A DNA stretch of 64,000 nucleotides from an uncultured Eubacteriales bacterium. Its GTDB lineage: Bacteria > Bacillota > Clostridia > Oscillospirales > Oscillospiraceae. The translations under genes were made by a program, and so were the position numbers. Below are positions 37,955 to 46,477 of the stretch, in pieces (the stretch's first letter is position 1; each line of letters begins with the position of its first letter). The notes under the pieces are model-generated. The model worked only from the letters and a program-made list of their open reading frames with translations, was not told the origin of the DNA and did no database searches. The stretch spans positions 1 through 64,000 of the forward strand of contig CAJLCS010000001.1 of NCBI GenBank assembly GCA_905205195.1, read 5' to 3'.

Positions 37955-39414
37955 AGCAGCGGCGGTTTCTGGCGTTTTTTCTGCTTCTGGCGGTGCTGCT
38001 GAGCGCCTGCACGGCCCACGATGCCGAGCAGACCGAACGGCAGCCGGTGACGCTGGTGTATTACACCATCGGCGAGCCGGATGCGGATTTGCAGCGGGTG
38101 AACGATGCCCTCAACGAGCTGCTGGTGAAGCGCTACGGCTTCCGGGTGGATTATCGGAAAATCGGCTGGAACGACTACGAAAAGCGGCTTTCCACCATGG
38201 TCAACACCAGCGGCAGCTTTGACATTGCCTTTGCCTGGACGGAGAACTATCAGTCCAATGCCCGCCGGGGCAGCTGGCTGGACCTGACCCCCTATATGAC
38301 CACTATCGGCAGCGAGATGTACGACGCCGTGAACAGCACCTTCTGGAAGGGCGTCCTGGTCAACGGCCGGATTTACGGCGTGCCGACCAACAAGGAGCTG
38401 GCGACGCCCACCCAGTTTCTCTTCGACAAGCGGCTGGTGGAGAAATACGACATCGACATTACCCAGTACCGGACCATTGCATCGCTGGAGCCGCTGCTGG
38501 CCATGATTGCCCGGGAAGAGCCGGACTATATCCCCTTTTTCATGGACGCCACCCGGCACAATCTGTTCCTGCCGGTGGGCTATGAGTATGTCACCTATGA
38601 TACCGTGCCGCTGGTGATCCGGTCGGACGATCCGGAATGCAGGGTCTATAACGCCTTCGAAATCGACGCGGTGATGGACGAGCTGCGGACGCTGCACCGG
38701 TACTATTCCCTGGGCTATATCAACGAGGACGCCAGCATCCGCACGTCCCTGTCCCGTTTCTCCGACGAAAAGACGTTTCTGCGCCTGTCCAGCGGCGGAC
38801 CGGATTCGGATGCCAGCTACAGCGAAACCTTCGGCTATCCCATTGTGGTGCAGCAGGCCTCCCGGAGCGTGGCCACCACCGACTCCACCCGGGGCGGCGT
38901 GATGGTGGTCAACGCCCAGACGAATCATCCCGAGGAATGCGTGACCTTCCTCAATGCGGTCAATACGGATCCGGAGGTGCGGAATCTGCTCAATTACGGC
39001 ATCGAGGGGGTCCACTATACGCTGACGGACAAGGGACAGGTCCACACCACCTCCGCCGCCTATGCCGGGATTACCTACACCCAGGGCAACTGGTTCCTGC
39101 TCTATACCCGGGAGGGGGAGAACCTGGACCGGTGGGAGGTGTTCAAGGAGTTCAACGCGGCGGCCAAGGAATCCACATTGCTGGGCTTTACCCCGGATTA
39201 TTCCGGCTGCACGCTGGAATTTGACCGGATTGCCCGGATCGATGACCGGTATTATGCCGCGCTGATGACGGGCACGGTGGACCCGGACGACTATGTTCCC
39301 AAAATGAACGAAGCCTTCCGGGAAGCCGGTATTGATGACTTGCGCCAGGTACTTCAGTCCCAGATTGATTCCTGGCTCCGGCGCCGGGACGCGGCGCCCG
39401 TGACGCTGCCGTAA
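37951..39414 (+). CDS. Extracellular solute-binding lipoprotein in the sensor operon
   Basis: The 487 residues start with a lipoprotein signal (FFLLLAVLLSAC, lipid Cys20). They continue as a LipO/LplA-like sugar-binding protein: PVTLVYYTIGEPDADLQRVN, SFDIAFAWTENYQ and a C-terminal DUF3502-like region around TLLGFTPDYSG. It is translationally coupled to the regulator gene and ends at its own terminator, so it belongs to the sensing operon rather than the importer operon, which has its own binding protein (41665-43158). It may present ligand to the kinase or serve as an alternative receptor for the importer; the choice is inference. Confidence 0.87.
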   Translation: MKQRRFLAFFLLLAVLLSACTAHDAEQTERQPVTLVYYTIGEPDADLQRVNDALNELLVKRYGFRVDYRKIGWNDYEKRLSTMVNTSGSFDIAFAWTENYQSNARRGSWLDLTPYMTTIGSEMYDAVNSTFWKGVLVNGRIYGVPTNKELATPTQFLFDKRLVEKYDIDITQYRTIASLEPLLAMIAREEPDYIPFFMDATRHNLFLPVGYEYVTYDTVPLVIRSDDPECRVYNAFEIDAVMDELRTLHRYYSLGYINEDASIRTSLSRFSDEKTFLRLSSGGPDSDASYSETFGYPIVVQQASRSVATTDSTRGGVMVVNAQTNHPEECVTFLNAVNTDPEVRNLLNYGIEGVHYTLTDKGQVHTTSAAYAGITYTQGNWFLLYTREGENLDRWEVFKEFNAAAKESTLLGFTPDYSGCTLEFDRIARIDDRYYAALMTGTVDPDDYVPKMNEAFREAGIDDLRQVLQSQIDSWLRRRDAAPVTLP

Positions 39415-39427
39415 AAACCGAAAACGG

Positions 39428-39461
39428 ATCGGCTCTGCGCCTTGCGCGCGGAGCCGATTTT
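39428..39461 (+). terminator. Terminator of the two-component operon
   Basis: An 8-bp stem (39428-39435 with 39451-39458), extended inside by further GCGC pairing and followed by TTTTA. Confidence 0.75.
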
Positions 39462-39523
39462 ACGTCCATGCCGTTCGCATTTTGTACAAAAATGCTTAAC
39501 AATAATTATGCAAGATGCCGAAA

Positions 39524-39562
39524 AGAAATCAAAAAGAAACATCCGGTTTCTGAAAAATTTCT
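39524..39562. promoter_or_regulatory. Double inverted repeat upstream of the importer promoter
   Basis: Symmetric layout AGAAA-N6-AGAAAC-N5-GTTTCT-N6-TTTCT, 39 bp in all, centred about 60 bases before the -35. The nested arms with equal 6-base gaps suggest a protein binding site with two dimers, possibly for the adjacent AraC-type response regulator. Confidence 0.45.
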
Positions 39563-39566
39563 AAAA

Positions 39567-39588
39567 TGTATCCTTTTCATACTATGAT
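39567..39588 (+). promoter_or_regulatory. Motif shared with the GH85 upstream region (importer copy)
   Basis: TGTATCCTTT followed by TCATACTATGAT. It differs from the GH85 copy (30291-30312) by one inserted base and three substitutions over the block. It ends 15 bases before the importer -35, where an activator of RNA polymerase would sit. Confidence 0.5.
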
Positions 39589-39603
39589 GCGAAATTTCAA
39601 GAC

Positions 39604-39632
39604 TTTCCAGAGTGAACGCGCCGCCCTATAAT
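39604..39632 (+). promoter_or_regulatory. Promoter of the importer/glycosidase operon
   Basis: A consensus TATAAT at 39627-39632 is paired with a poor -35 (TTTCCA, 39604-39609) at 17-bp spacing. This combination is typical of promoters that need an activator. Confidence 0.65.
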
Positions 39633-39666
39633 AAGAATGTAAAAAATACGGAAAGGTGATGAAGAG

Positions 39667-40641
39667 ATGCCCCGACTCAAAGCCCGGGAGAAAGCCGTGG
39701 GGAAGAAGCCCTTCTGGAAATGGAGCAAGGATGACGTCGAGCTGACCATCCTGGCGGTGCCGACCTTTGTGTGGTACCTGCTGTTCTGCTATCTGCCGAT
39801 GTTCGGCATTATTCTTGCTCTGAAGGACTATAAGATTGTGGATGCTTCCAAGAGCTTCCTTTACAATCTGCTTCACAGCGAATGGGTTGGTCTCAAAAAC
39901 TTCGAATATTTCCTTAGCTTAAAAGACTTCCCCCAGATCCTCCGCAATACACTGCTGTATAACGCCGTGTTCATCGTGCTGGATATCGTCCTGCCGGTGG
40001 GCCTGGCCATGATGATCAGCAATATCTACAGCAAGCGGATGTCCAAGACCTATCAGACCCTGATGTTTATGCCCCACTTCATGTCCTGGGTGGTCATCAG
40101 CTATTTCGTCTATGCGCTGCTGATTACCGACAAGGGCCTGCTCAACAGCATCATCCGGGCCTTCGGCGGGGAGAACATCAACTGGTATTTCGAGCCGAAA
40201 TACTGGCCCGCCATTTTGGTGATTATGCACGTCTGGAAGGTGCTGGGCTACAGTATGGTGGTGTATCTAGCCTCCATTACCGGCATTGATTCCACGCTGT
40301 ATGAGGCCGCTTCCCTGGACGGCGCCACCAAGTTCCAGCAGGCCCGGTACATTACGCTGCCGTCGCTGCGGCCGATCATCATCATGATGTTCATCATGGC
40401 GGTGGGCCACATCTTCTCTTCGGATTTCGGCCTGTTCTATCAGGTCACCCGGGGCGCCGGCCAGCCGCTGACGCCGGTGGTTGCCACCTTCGACGTGAAG
40501 ATCTTCCAGATGGTCACCACCAGCCCCAAGCTGGGCCAGAACGCCGCGGCGTCCCTGTTCCAGTCCATGGTTGGCTGCGTGACGATTCTCATCGCCAACG
40601 CCGTGGTCCGCAAGGTCGATAAGGCCAGCGCACTGATCTGA
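39667..40641 (+). CDS. Carbohydrate ABC transporter permease (LplB/UgpA type)
   Basis: The 324 residues have an N-terminal basic cytosolic tail, six membrane segments and the permease EAA loop YEAASLDGATKFQQARYITLPSLRP. It belongs to the group that imports oligosaccharides with a LipO-type binding protein. AAGGTGATG precedes ATG 39667. First gene of the activator-type promoter unit; no ATPase gene is in the locus, so it should share a general sugar ATPase (MsmK-like) from elsewhere in the genome. Confidence 0.93.
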   Translation: MPRLKAREKAVGKKPFWKWSKDDVELTILAVPTFVWYLLFCYLPMFGIILALKDYKIVDASKSFLYNLLHSEWVGLKNFEYFLSLKDFPQILRNTLLYNAVFIVLDIVLPVGLAMMISNIYSKRMSKTYQTLMFMPHFMSWVVISYFVYALLITDKGLLNSIIRAFGGENINWYFEPKYWPAILVIMHVWKVLGYSMVVYLASITGIDSTLYEAASLDGATKFQQARYITLPSLRPIIIMMFIMAVGHIFSSDFGLFYQVTRGAGQPLTPVVATFDVKIFQMVTTSPKLGQNAAASLFQSMVGCVTILIANAVVRKVDKASALI

Positions 40642-40657
40642 GAGGAGCGTGGGATTG

Positions 40658-41596
40658 ATGAGCAAAACGTCTGCAAAAGGGCTGAACGATAACGCCAAGC
40701 GCCTCAATCGGATCAAGCCGGCTACCAATGTGATTTTCAACGTTATTTTCATTCTTCTGGCGCTGGCATGTCTGCTGCCGATTGTCTTCACCTTCGTCAT
40801 CTCCATTACCGATGAGAAGGTGATCCGGACCCAGGGCTACCAGTTCTATGTCACCGCCAAAACCGTGTCCACCAGCGCCTACAAGTACCTGTGGACCCAG
40901 CGGACCACCATTCTCCGGGCACTGTGGGTTTCCGTCGAAGTGACGGTGATCGGCACGGTGCTGGGCGTGATTCTCACCTGCCTGATGGGCTACGTCCTGT
41001 CCCGCCGGGAGCACAAGCTCAACGGATTTCTCACCATCATGGTGTTTATTCCCATGATCTTCGGCGGCGGTGTGGCGGCGTCCTACGTCATGAACACCCA
41101 GGTGCTGAAGCTGACGGACACCATCTGGGCGCTGATTCTGCCGCTGGCCGTGTCCAGCTTCAACGTCACCATCGCCCGGACCTTCTTCCGCACCACAATT
41201 CCAGATGCGGTCATCGAGTCAGCCCAGATTGACGGCGCGTCCCAGTGGACCATTTTCTTCCGGATCGTGTTGCCGATTTCCAAGCCGGTGCTTGCCACCA
41301 TCGCCCTGTTCCTGGCCTTCGGCTACTGGAACGACTGGTATCAGTCCATGCTGTACATCAAGAGCGACAGTCTCAAGTCGTTGCAGGCCATGCTGCAGTC
41401 CATGCAGAAGAACCTGGAGTACCTGACCAAGAACCCCACGGCGGGCCTGGCCCAGGCGGATATGATCCGCCAGATGCCCCAGGAATCCGTCCGGATGGCC
41501 ATTGCCTTCATCGTGGCGGTGCCCATTGCCTGCATCTACCCCTTCTTCCAGAAGTACTTTATCTCCGGCCTGACGGTCGGCGCGGTAAAGGGCTGA
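40658..41596 (+). CDS. Carbohydrate ABC transporter permease (LplC/YtcP type)
   Basis: The 312-residue second permease has six membrane segments, the EAA loop VIESAQIDGASQWTIFFRIVLPISKP and the C-terminus FFQKYFISGLTVGAVKG typical of MalG-like subunits. ATG 40658 is ten bases from AGAGGAG; the GTG at 40649 is too close. It pairs with the upstream permease to form the import channel. Confidence 0.93.
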   Translation: MSKTSAKGLNDNAKRLNRIKPATNVIFNVIFILLALACLLPIVFTFVISITDEKVIRTQGYQFYVTAKTVSTSAYKYLWTQRTTILRALWVSVEVTVIGTVLGVILTCLMGYVLSRREHKLNGFLTIMVFIPMIFGGGVAASYVMNTQVLKLTDTIWALILPLAVSSFNVTIARTFFRTTIPDAVIESAQIDGASQWTIFFRIVLPISKPVLATIALFLAFGYWNDWYQSMLYIKSDSLKSLQAMLQSMQKNLEYLTKNPTAGLAQADMIRQMPQESVRMAIAFIVAVPIACIYPFFQKYFISGLTVGAVKG

Positions 41597-41616
41597 GGAA
41601 CCCCATTTCATATTGA

Positions 41617-41632
41617 AGCAGCGGCCGCTGCT
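41617..41632 (+). repeat. Inverted repeat in front of the binding-protein gene
   Basis: A 16-base perfect palindrome, AGCAGCGG and its complement, between the second permease and the binding protein. It may act as an mRNA stability or processing element that raises binding-protein output over permeases. Confidence 0.4.
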
Positions 41633-41664
41633 GCAATAAACAATCATCTTTAGGAGGAACTAAA

Positions 41665-43158
41665 ATGAAGAAGACCCTCGCACTGTTTCTTGCCGTCCTG
41701 ATGCTGGCCACCCTGTTTGCCGGCTGCGGCAAGACGCCCGCCGCCGACAATACCACCGGCGCACCGTCCACCACCGCTCCCAAGAACGACGAGACCAAGG
41801 GCACCGAGAAGACCGATGACATCGTGACCCTGAAGTGGGTTGCCGTCGGCAGCGGTATGCCCGCCAACTACGACGCCTGGGCCGCCAACCTCAACGCCTA
41901 TCTGGAAGAGAAGATCGGCGTGCACCTGGAGATGGAAATCATCACCTGGGGCGACTGGGATACCCGCCGCAACATGATCGTTTCCACCGGCGAACCCTAC
42001 GACATCATGTTCACCAACAACGGCACCTTTGCCAGCGACGTGGCCATGGGCGCGTTCCTGGACATCTCCGACCTGGTGAAGACCGCTTCCCCCAACCTGT
42101 ACAGCTTCATCCCTGAGGACTACTGGACTGCCTGCTCGCTGGGCGGCAAGGTCTACGGCGTCCCCGCTTACAAGGACTCCTCTTCTACCCAGTACTTCAT
42201 CTACGACAAGGCCAAGGCTGACGCCACCGGCCTGAACTATGCCGATGCCCACACAATGCAGGACGTGACCCCCATCCTGAAGGCCATCAACGAGGCCGAC
42301 AACGGTGAGGCCACCTTCATCCTGGCCAAGGGCGGCCTGGACGCCATCTACGGCGGCAAGTACGACGATATGTCCGCCGGCCTGCCCGCCATGGGCGTTT
42401 CCTACAACGCTTCCGGCAAGCCCACCGTGGTTCCTGTGTTCGAGCAGGAAGACGTGATGACCGATCTGAAGACCCTCAACGAGTGGTACAAGGCCGGCTA
42501 CATCAACTCCGATGCCGCCATCCTGGACGAAGCTCCCAAGTACCGTGCCGCTTATGTGTCGCAGGGCTGGTCCGGCGCGGCCAACACCACCTGGGGTCCC
42601 GGCATGGGCGTGGAAGCCATTGCCATTCAGTGGGGCAACACCGTGCTGTCCAACTCCACCGTTCAGGGCTCTATGAGCTGTATCTCCGCCGCCTGCAAGG
42701 CTCCCGACAAGGCGCTGCAGCTGCTGGAGCTGGTCAACACCGATTCCAAGGTCCGTGATGCGCTGTACTACGGCCTGGAAGGCGACAACTTCGACTACAC
42801 CGCCGACGGCAAGGTTCACAAGAACAACACCGACTGGACCATGGCCGGTTACACCCAGGGCACCTTCTTCAACGTGACCACGGTGGATACCGATTCCTTC
42901 AACCAGTGGGACGAAGTCAAGCAGCTCAACGAGAACGCTACCCCGTCTCCCGTGCTGGGCTTCACCTTTGACAGAACGCCCGTGTCCGACAAGCTGGATG
43001 CCTGCATCGCCATCTTCAACGAGTACAAGGCCACGCTGATGACCGGCACTGCCGATCCCGAGACCACCGCAGCCGAGATGATGACCGCCATGCGTAACGC
43101 CGGCTTTGACGATGTCCTCAAAGAGGCGCAGGCGCAGATTGATGCCTGGGTTGGCTGA
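41665..43158 (+). CDS. Oligosaccharide-binding lipoprotein of the ABC importer
   Basis: The 497 residues begin with a lipoprotein signal (ALFLAVLMLATLFAGC, lipid Cys21) and a Thr-rich linker, followed by a LipO-type binding domain (VTLKWVAVGSGMPANYDAWA; PYDIMFTNNGTF; VYGVPAYKDSSSTQYFIYDK) and a DUF3502-like C-terminus. AGGAGG lies close before ATG 41665. Codons are strongly biased to preferred GC-ending ones, as in a highly expressed gene. It follows its two permeases and should capture GH85-released or other oligosaccharides; the ligand is inferred from context. Confidence 0.92.
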   Translation: MKKTLALFLAVLMLATLFAGCGKTPAADNTTGAPSTTAPKNDETKGTEKTDDIVTLKWVAVGSGMPANYDAWAANLNAYLEEKIGVHLEMEIITWGDWDTRRNMIVSTGEPYDIMFTNNGTFASDVAMGAFLDISDLVKTASPNLYSFIPEDYWTACSLGGKVYGVPAYKDSSSTQYFIYDKAKADATGLNYADAHTMQDVTPILKAINEADNGEATFILAKGGLDAIYGGKYDDMSAGLPAMGVSYNASGKPTVVPVFEQEDVMTDLKTLNEWYKAGYINSDAAILDEAPKYRAAYVSQGWSGAANTTWGPGMGVEAIAIQWGNTVLSNSTVQGSMSCISAACKAPDKALQLLELVNTDSKVRDALYYGLEGDNFDYTADGKVHKNNTDWTMAGYTQGTFFNVTTVDTDSFNQWDEVKQLNENATPSPVLGFTFDRTPVSDKLDACIAIFNEYKATLMTGTADPETTAAEMMTAMRNAGFDDVLKEAQAQIDAWVG

Positions 43159-43190
43159 TTTCCCATTGCCCTGGTAACCGAATGAGGTTC

Positions 43191-43226
43191 GGGGGCCGAT
43201 GCTTCGCTGCACCGGCCCCCCTTTTC
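43191..43226 (+). terminator. Terminator after the importer binding protein
   Basis: An 8-bp GC stem (43191-43198 with 43213-43220) is followed by CTTTTC. The T run is short, so some read-through into the glycosidase genes is likely. Confidence 0.7.
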
Positions 43227-43231
43227 TCCAC

Positions 43232-43285
43232 CCTGTTTCCGGGCCGGACGTACCGGCGCTGCGGTGCGCCCGGCCTGTAAACAGG
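43232..43285 (+). other. Long imperfect hairpin in the GH38 leader
   Basis: CCTGTTT (43232-43238) pairs with AAACAGG (43279-43285), and inside it GCCGG-type sequence pairs again after a short mismatched bulge. The structure sits 33 bases before the GH38 start and may protect the 5' end of the glycosidase message. Confidence 0.4.
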
Positions 43286-43317
43286 AACCATTCTACAGAC
43301 AAAGCGAGGAATTGCCG

Positions 43318-46300
43318 ATGTATTTTATCGATCAGAGAATTCAGGTGATCTGCAATCAGCTGAGCCTGATGCGCTTCCGGGACAGCCGGAGCCTGCCGGA
43401 CTGGCAGTATAAGAAGGGACAGTTTTTCCGTCCGGAGGAGGCGGATGCCGACCCTGCGCCCTGGGAAGCCTTTGACTGCCAGACCATGCGCTGGTATGCC
43501 GACTACGCCGGGACCGATCAGTTTGAAGGGAAATTCCTTTGGCAGAATACGGATTTCCACGGCATTCCCGGCACCCACTACTGGTTCCGCAGCCGGATCA
43601 CCGTTCCGCAGGAGATGGACGGCAAATCCGTCTGGTTCCGCATCCATACCCAGATCGAGGAATGGGACGACGGCAAGAATCCCCAGTTCCTGATTTTCAT
43701 CAACGGCGAGGTGGTCCAGGGGGCGGACATGAACCACCGGGAGGTGCTGCTGCGGCAGCGGGCCGTGGGCGGCGAGACGCTGAATGTGGACATTCAGGCC
43801 TACACCGGCACGCTGCACCGGGAATTTGCCTTCCTGGCGGACCTTTATGTGCTTGACGAAAAGGTAAACAGGCTGTACTATGATGTTCAGGTACCGCTCT
43901 GGGCCTTTCCCCGGCTGGGGGAGGACAGCAAGGTCCGGCTGGACCTTCAGACGGTGCTTAACGACACCGTGAACCTGCTGGACCTGCGGGATCCCTGTTC
44001 GCCTTCCTTCGAGGCTTCCGTGGACCGGGCACAGGCCTATATCACGGAACATCTGTACGAAAAAATGACGGGCTGGGACGAGGTGATCGCCACCTGCATC
44101 GGCCACACCCATATCGACGTGGCCTGGTGGTGGACCGTGGCCCAGACCCGGGAAAAGGTGGTCCGGTCCTTCGCCACGGTGCTGAAGCTGATGGAGGAGT
44201 ACCCAAGCTACCGCTTCATGTCCAGCCAGCCGGTGCTGTATTACTTCCTGAAGCAGCGCTACCCGGAGCTGTTCGAAAAAATCCGCCAGCGGGTGGCGGA
44301 GGGCCGCTGGGAAGTGGAAGGCGGTATGTGGCTGGAGGCGGACTGCAATCTGACCTCCGGCGAGAGCCTGGTGCGCCAGTTTCTGTACGGCAAGCGGTTT
44401 TTCCGGGAGGAATTCGGGAAGGACAGCAAGATTCTGTGGCTGCCGGACGTGTTCGGCTATTCCGGTGCCCTGCCCCAGATCATGAAAAAGTCCGGCATCG
44501 ACTACTTTATGACCACCAAGCTCTCCTGGAACCAGATCAACCGGGTGCCCAACGACACCTTCCTGTGGAAGGGCATCGACGGCAGCACGGTGCTGACCCA
44601 TATGATCACCACGCTGGGCATCGGCCAGGACCCCAAGAAGAGCTTCTTCACCTCCTATAACGGCATGCTGCACCCGGATGCCGTCATGGGCGCCTGGGAG
44701 CGCTACCAGAACAAGGAGCTGAACAACGACGTGCTGGTGGCCTTCGGCTACGGCGACGGCGGCGGCGGTCCCACCCGGACCATGCTGGAAACCTCCCGGC
44801 GGATGGAGCAGGGCATCCGCGGCCTGCCCAAGGTCCGGCAGGAAACGGCCCGGACCTACTTTGACCAGCTGGCGGCCCGGGTGGAAGGCAACCGGCGGCT
44901 GGAAACCTGGGAAGGGGAATTCTATTTCGAATACCACCGGGGCACCTATACCTCCATGGCCCGCAACAAGCGCGGCAACCGCCGCAGCGAATTTCTCATG
45001 ATGGATCTGGAGCTGCTGGGGGTCCTGTCCGGCGACTATCCGGCCGAGGCGGACCGGCGGCTGTGGCGGGATACGGTGCTGCTCAACCAATTCCACGATA
45101 TTCTTCCCGGCAGCTCCATTGCCGAGGTGTACGAGGTGACCAAGGCCGAGTACGCGGCGCTGGAGCGGGAGGCCGGCGGCCTGATTGCAGACCGGATGAC
45201 CCGTCTGGCGGGAGAAGGGGACGGCGTGACCGTTTTCAATACGCTGGGCTTTGCGCGCAGCGACGTGGTGCGCCTGGCAGACCGGACCGTCACCGCCCTG
45301 GAGGACGACGCGGGCCGCGTTTACCCGGTGCAGCAGACGGCGGACGGCGGTCTGGTGTACCTGACCGATCTGCCCTCCAAGGGCTTCCGGACCTATCGCC
45401 GGGGGACGGCGGCGGCGGAAAGCCCCTTTGTCCGGACCGACGAGTACCATCTGGAGACGCCCTTCTACCGGGTGGCGCTGGACGGCAGCGGCAGCATGGC
45501 CTCGCTGTTTGACAAGCAGTACGGGCGGGAGCTGGTGCTGCCCGGCCGGAAGGCCAATCAGTTCCGGCTCTACGAGGACAAGCCCATTTACTACGACAAC
45601 TGGGACATCGACCGGTACTATACGGAAAAATCCTGGGATGTGGACGAGCTGACCGACCTGCGCTGGACGGAGGACGGCCCGGTCTGCACCGTGCTGACGC
45701 TGGCCTACCGCAGCGGCCAAACGACAATCCGGCAGAACATCCGCTTTTACGCGGGCAGCCGCCGGATCGACTTTGAGACGGAGGTGGACTGGAAGTACCA
45801 CCAGCACCTGCTGAAGGTGGAGTTCCCGCTGGATATCCATACCGACGAGGCCACCTTCGACATTCAGTTCGGCAACGTCAAACGCAAGATTCACAGCAAC
45901 ACCAGCTGGGACAAGGCCCGGTTTGAAAGCTGCGCCCAGAAGTGGATGGATCTGTCCGAGGGCCACTACGGCGTCAGCCTGGTCAACGACTGCAAGTACG
46001 GCCACAGCGTCTTAAACGGTGTGGCGGCGCTGACGCTGGTGAAAAGCGGCATCGAGCCGAATCCCAACACCGACGTGGAGCTGCACCGGTTTACCTATGC
46101 CCTGTACCCCCACGGGGAGGGCTGGCAGCAGGCCGGGACGGTCCGGGAAAGCTACAAGCTCAATCAACCGGCCTATGCGATTGCCGCCGGAACCCCGGGC
46201 CGGAGCAGCTCCTTTGCGTCGGTGGACGCGGCCAACGTGATTCTGGAAACGGTGAAGCAGGCGGAGGAAGGCTGCGGCACCATTCTGCGGCTCTACGAGT

Positions 46301-46464
46301 CCGAAAATGCAAGAACCAATGTGACACTGACACTGCCCGCCGCCGTCACCGGGGCGTGGGAAACCAATCTGCTGGAGGAAACCGAGCAGGAGCTGAACGT
46401 GGCGGACGGAACGGTGCGGTTCGTGATGAAACCCTACGAAATCAAAACGATTCTGATCAAATAA
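43318..46464 (+). CDS. GH38 alpha-mannosidase
   Basis: Zinc-dependent retaining alpha-mannosidase. The 1048 residues have an N-terminal beta/linker region typical of bacterial GH38, with the catalytic domain starting near 255. Zinc ligands lie in GHTHIDVAWWWT (His265, Asp267) and the nucleophile is Asp377 in WLPDVFGYS. Long beta domains follow. No signal peptide, so it trims alpha-linked mannose from imported glycans in the cytosol. ATG 43318 has GAGGA seven bases before it. The GH3 gene follows after 13 bases. Confidence 0.93.
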   Translation: MYFIDQRIQVICNQLSLMRFRDSRSLPDWQYKKGQFFRPEEADADPAPWEAFDCQTMRWYADYAGTDQFEGKFLWQNTDFHGIPGTHYWFRSRITVPQEMDGKSVWFRIHTQIEEWDDGKNPQFLIFINGEVVQGADMNHREVLLRQRAVGGETLNVDIQAYTGTLHREFAFLADLYVLDEKVNRLYYDVQVPLWAFPRLGEDSKVRLDLQTVLNDTVNLLDLRDPCSPSFEASVDRAQAYITEHLYEKMTGWDEVIATCIGHTHIDVAWWWTVAQTREKVVRSFATVLKLMEEYPSYRFMSSQPVLYYFLKQRYPELFEKIRQRVAEGRWEVEGGMWLEADCNLTSGESLVRQFLYGKRFFREEFGKDSKILWLPDVFGYSGALPQIMKKSGIDYFMTTKLSWNQINRVPNDTFLWKGIDGSTVLTHMITTLGIGQDPKKSFFTSYNGMLHPDAVMGAWERYQNKELNNDVLVAFGYGDGGGGPTRTMLETSRRMEQGIRGLPKVRQETARTYFDQLAARVEGNRRLETWEGEFYFEYHRGTYTSMARNKRGNRRSEFLMMDLELLGVLSGDYPAEADRRLWRDTVLLNQFHDILPGSSIAEVYEVTKAEYAALEREAGGLIADRMTRLAGEGDGVTVFNTLGFARSDVVRLADRTVTALEDDAGRVYPVQQTADGGLVYLTDLPSKGFRTYRRGTAAAESPFVRTDEYHLETPFYRVALDGSGSMASLFDKQYGRELVLPGRKANQFRLYEDKPIYYDNWDIDRYYTEKSWDVDELTDLRWTEDGPVCTVLTLAYRSGQTTIRQNIRFYAGSRRIDFETEVDWKYHQHLLKVEFPLDIHTDEATFDIQFGNVKRKIHSNTSWDKARFESCAQKWMDLSEGHYGVSLVNDCKYGHSVLNGVAALTLVKSGIEPNPNTDVELHRFTYALYPHGEGWQQAGTVRESYKLNQPAYAIAAGTPGRSSSFASVDAANVILETVKQAEEGCGTILRLYESENARTNVTLTLPAAVTGAWETNLLEETEQELNVADGTVRFVMKPYEIKTILIK

Positions 46465-46477
46465 TGGGAGGAATACT

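Noticed and set aside
41650..46005. A 1451-codon minus-strand open frame over the binding protein and GH38 genes
   Set aside because: Shadow of real genes on the plus strand; no ribosome binding site or recognisable domain.
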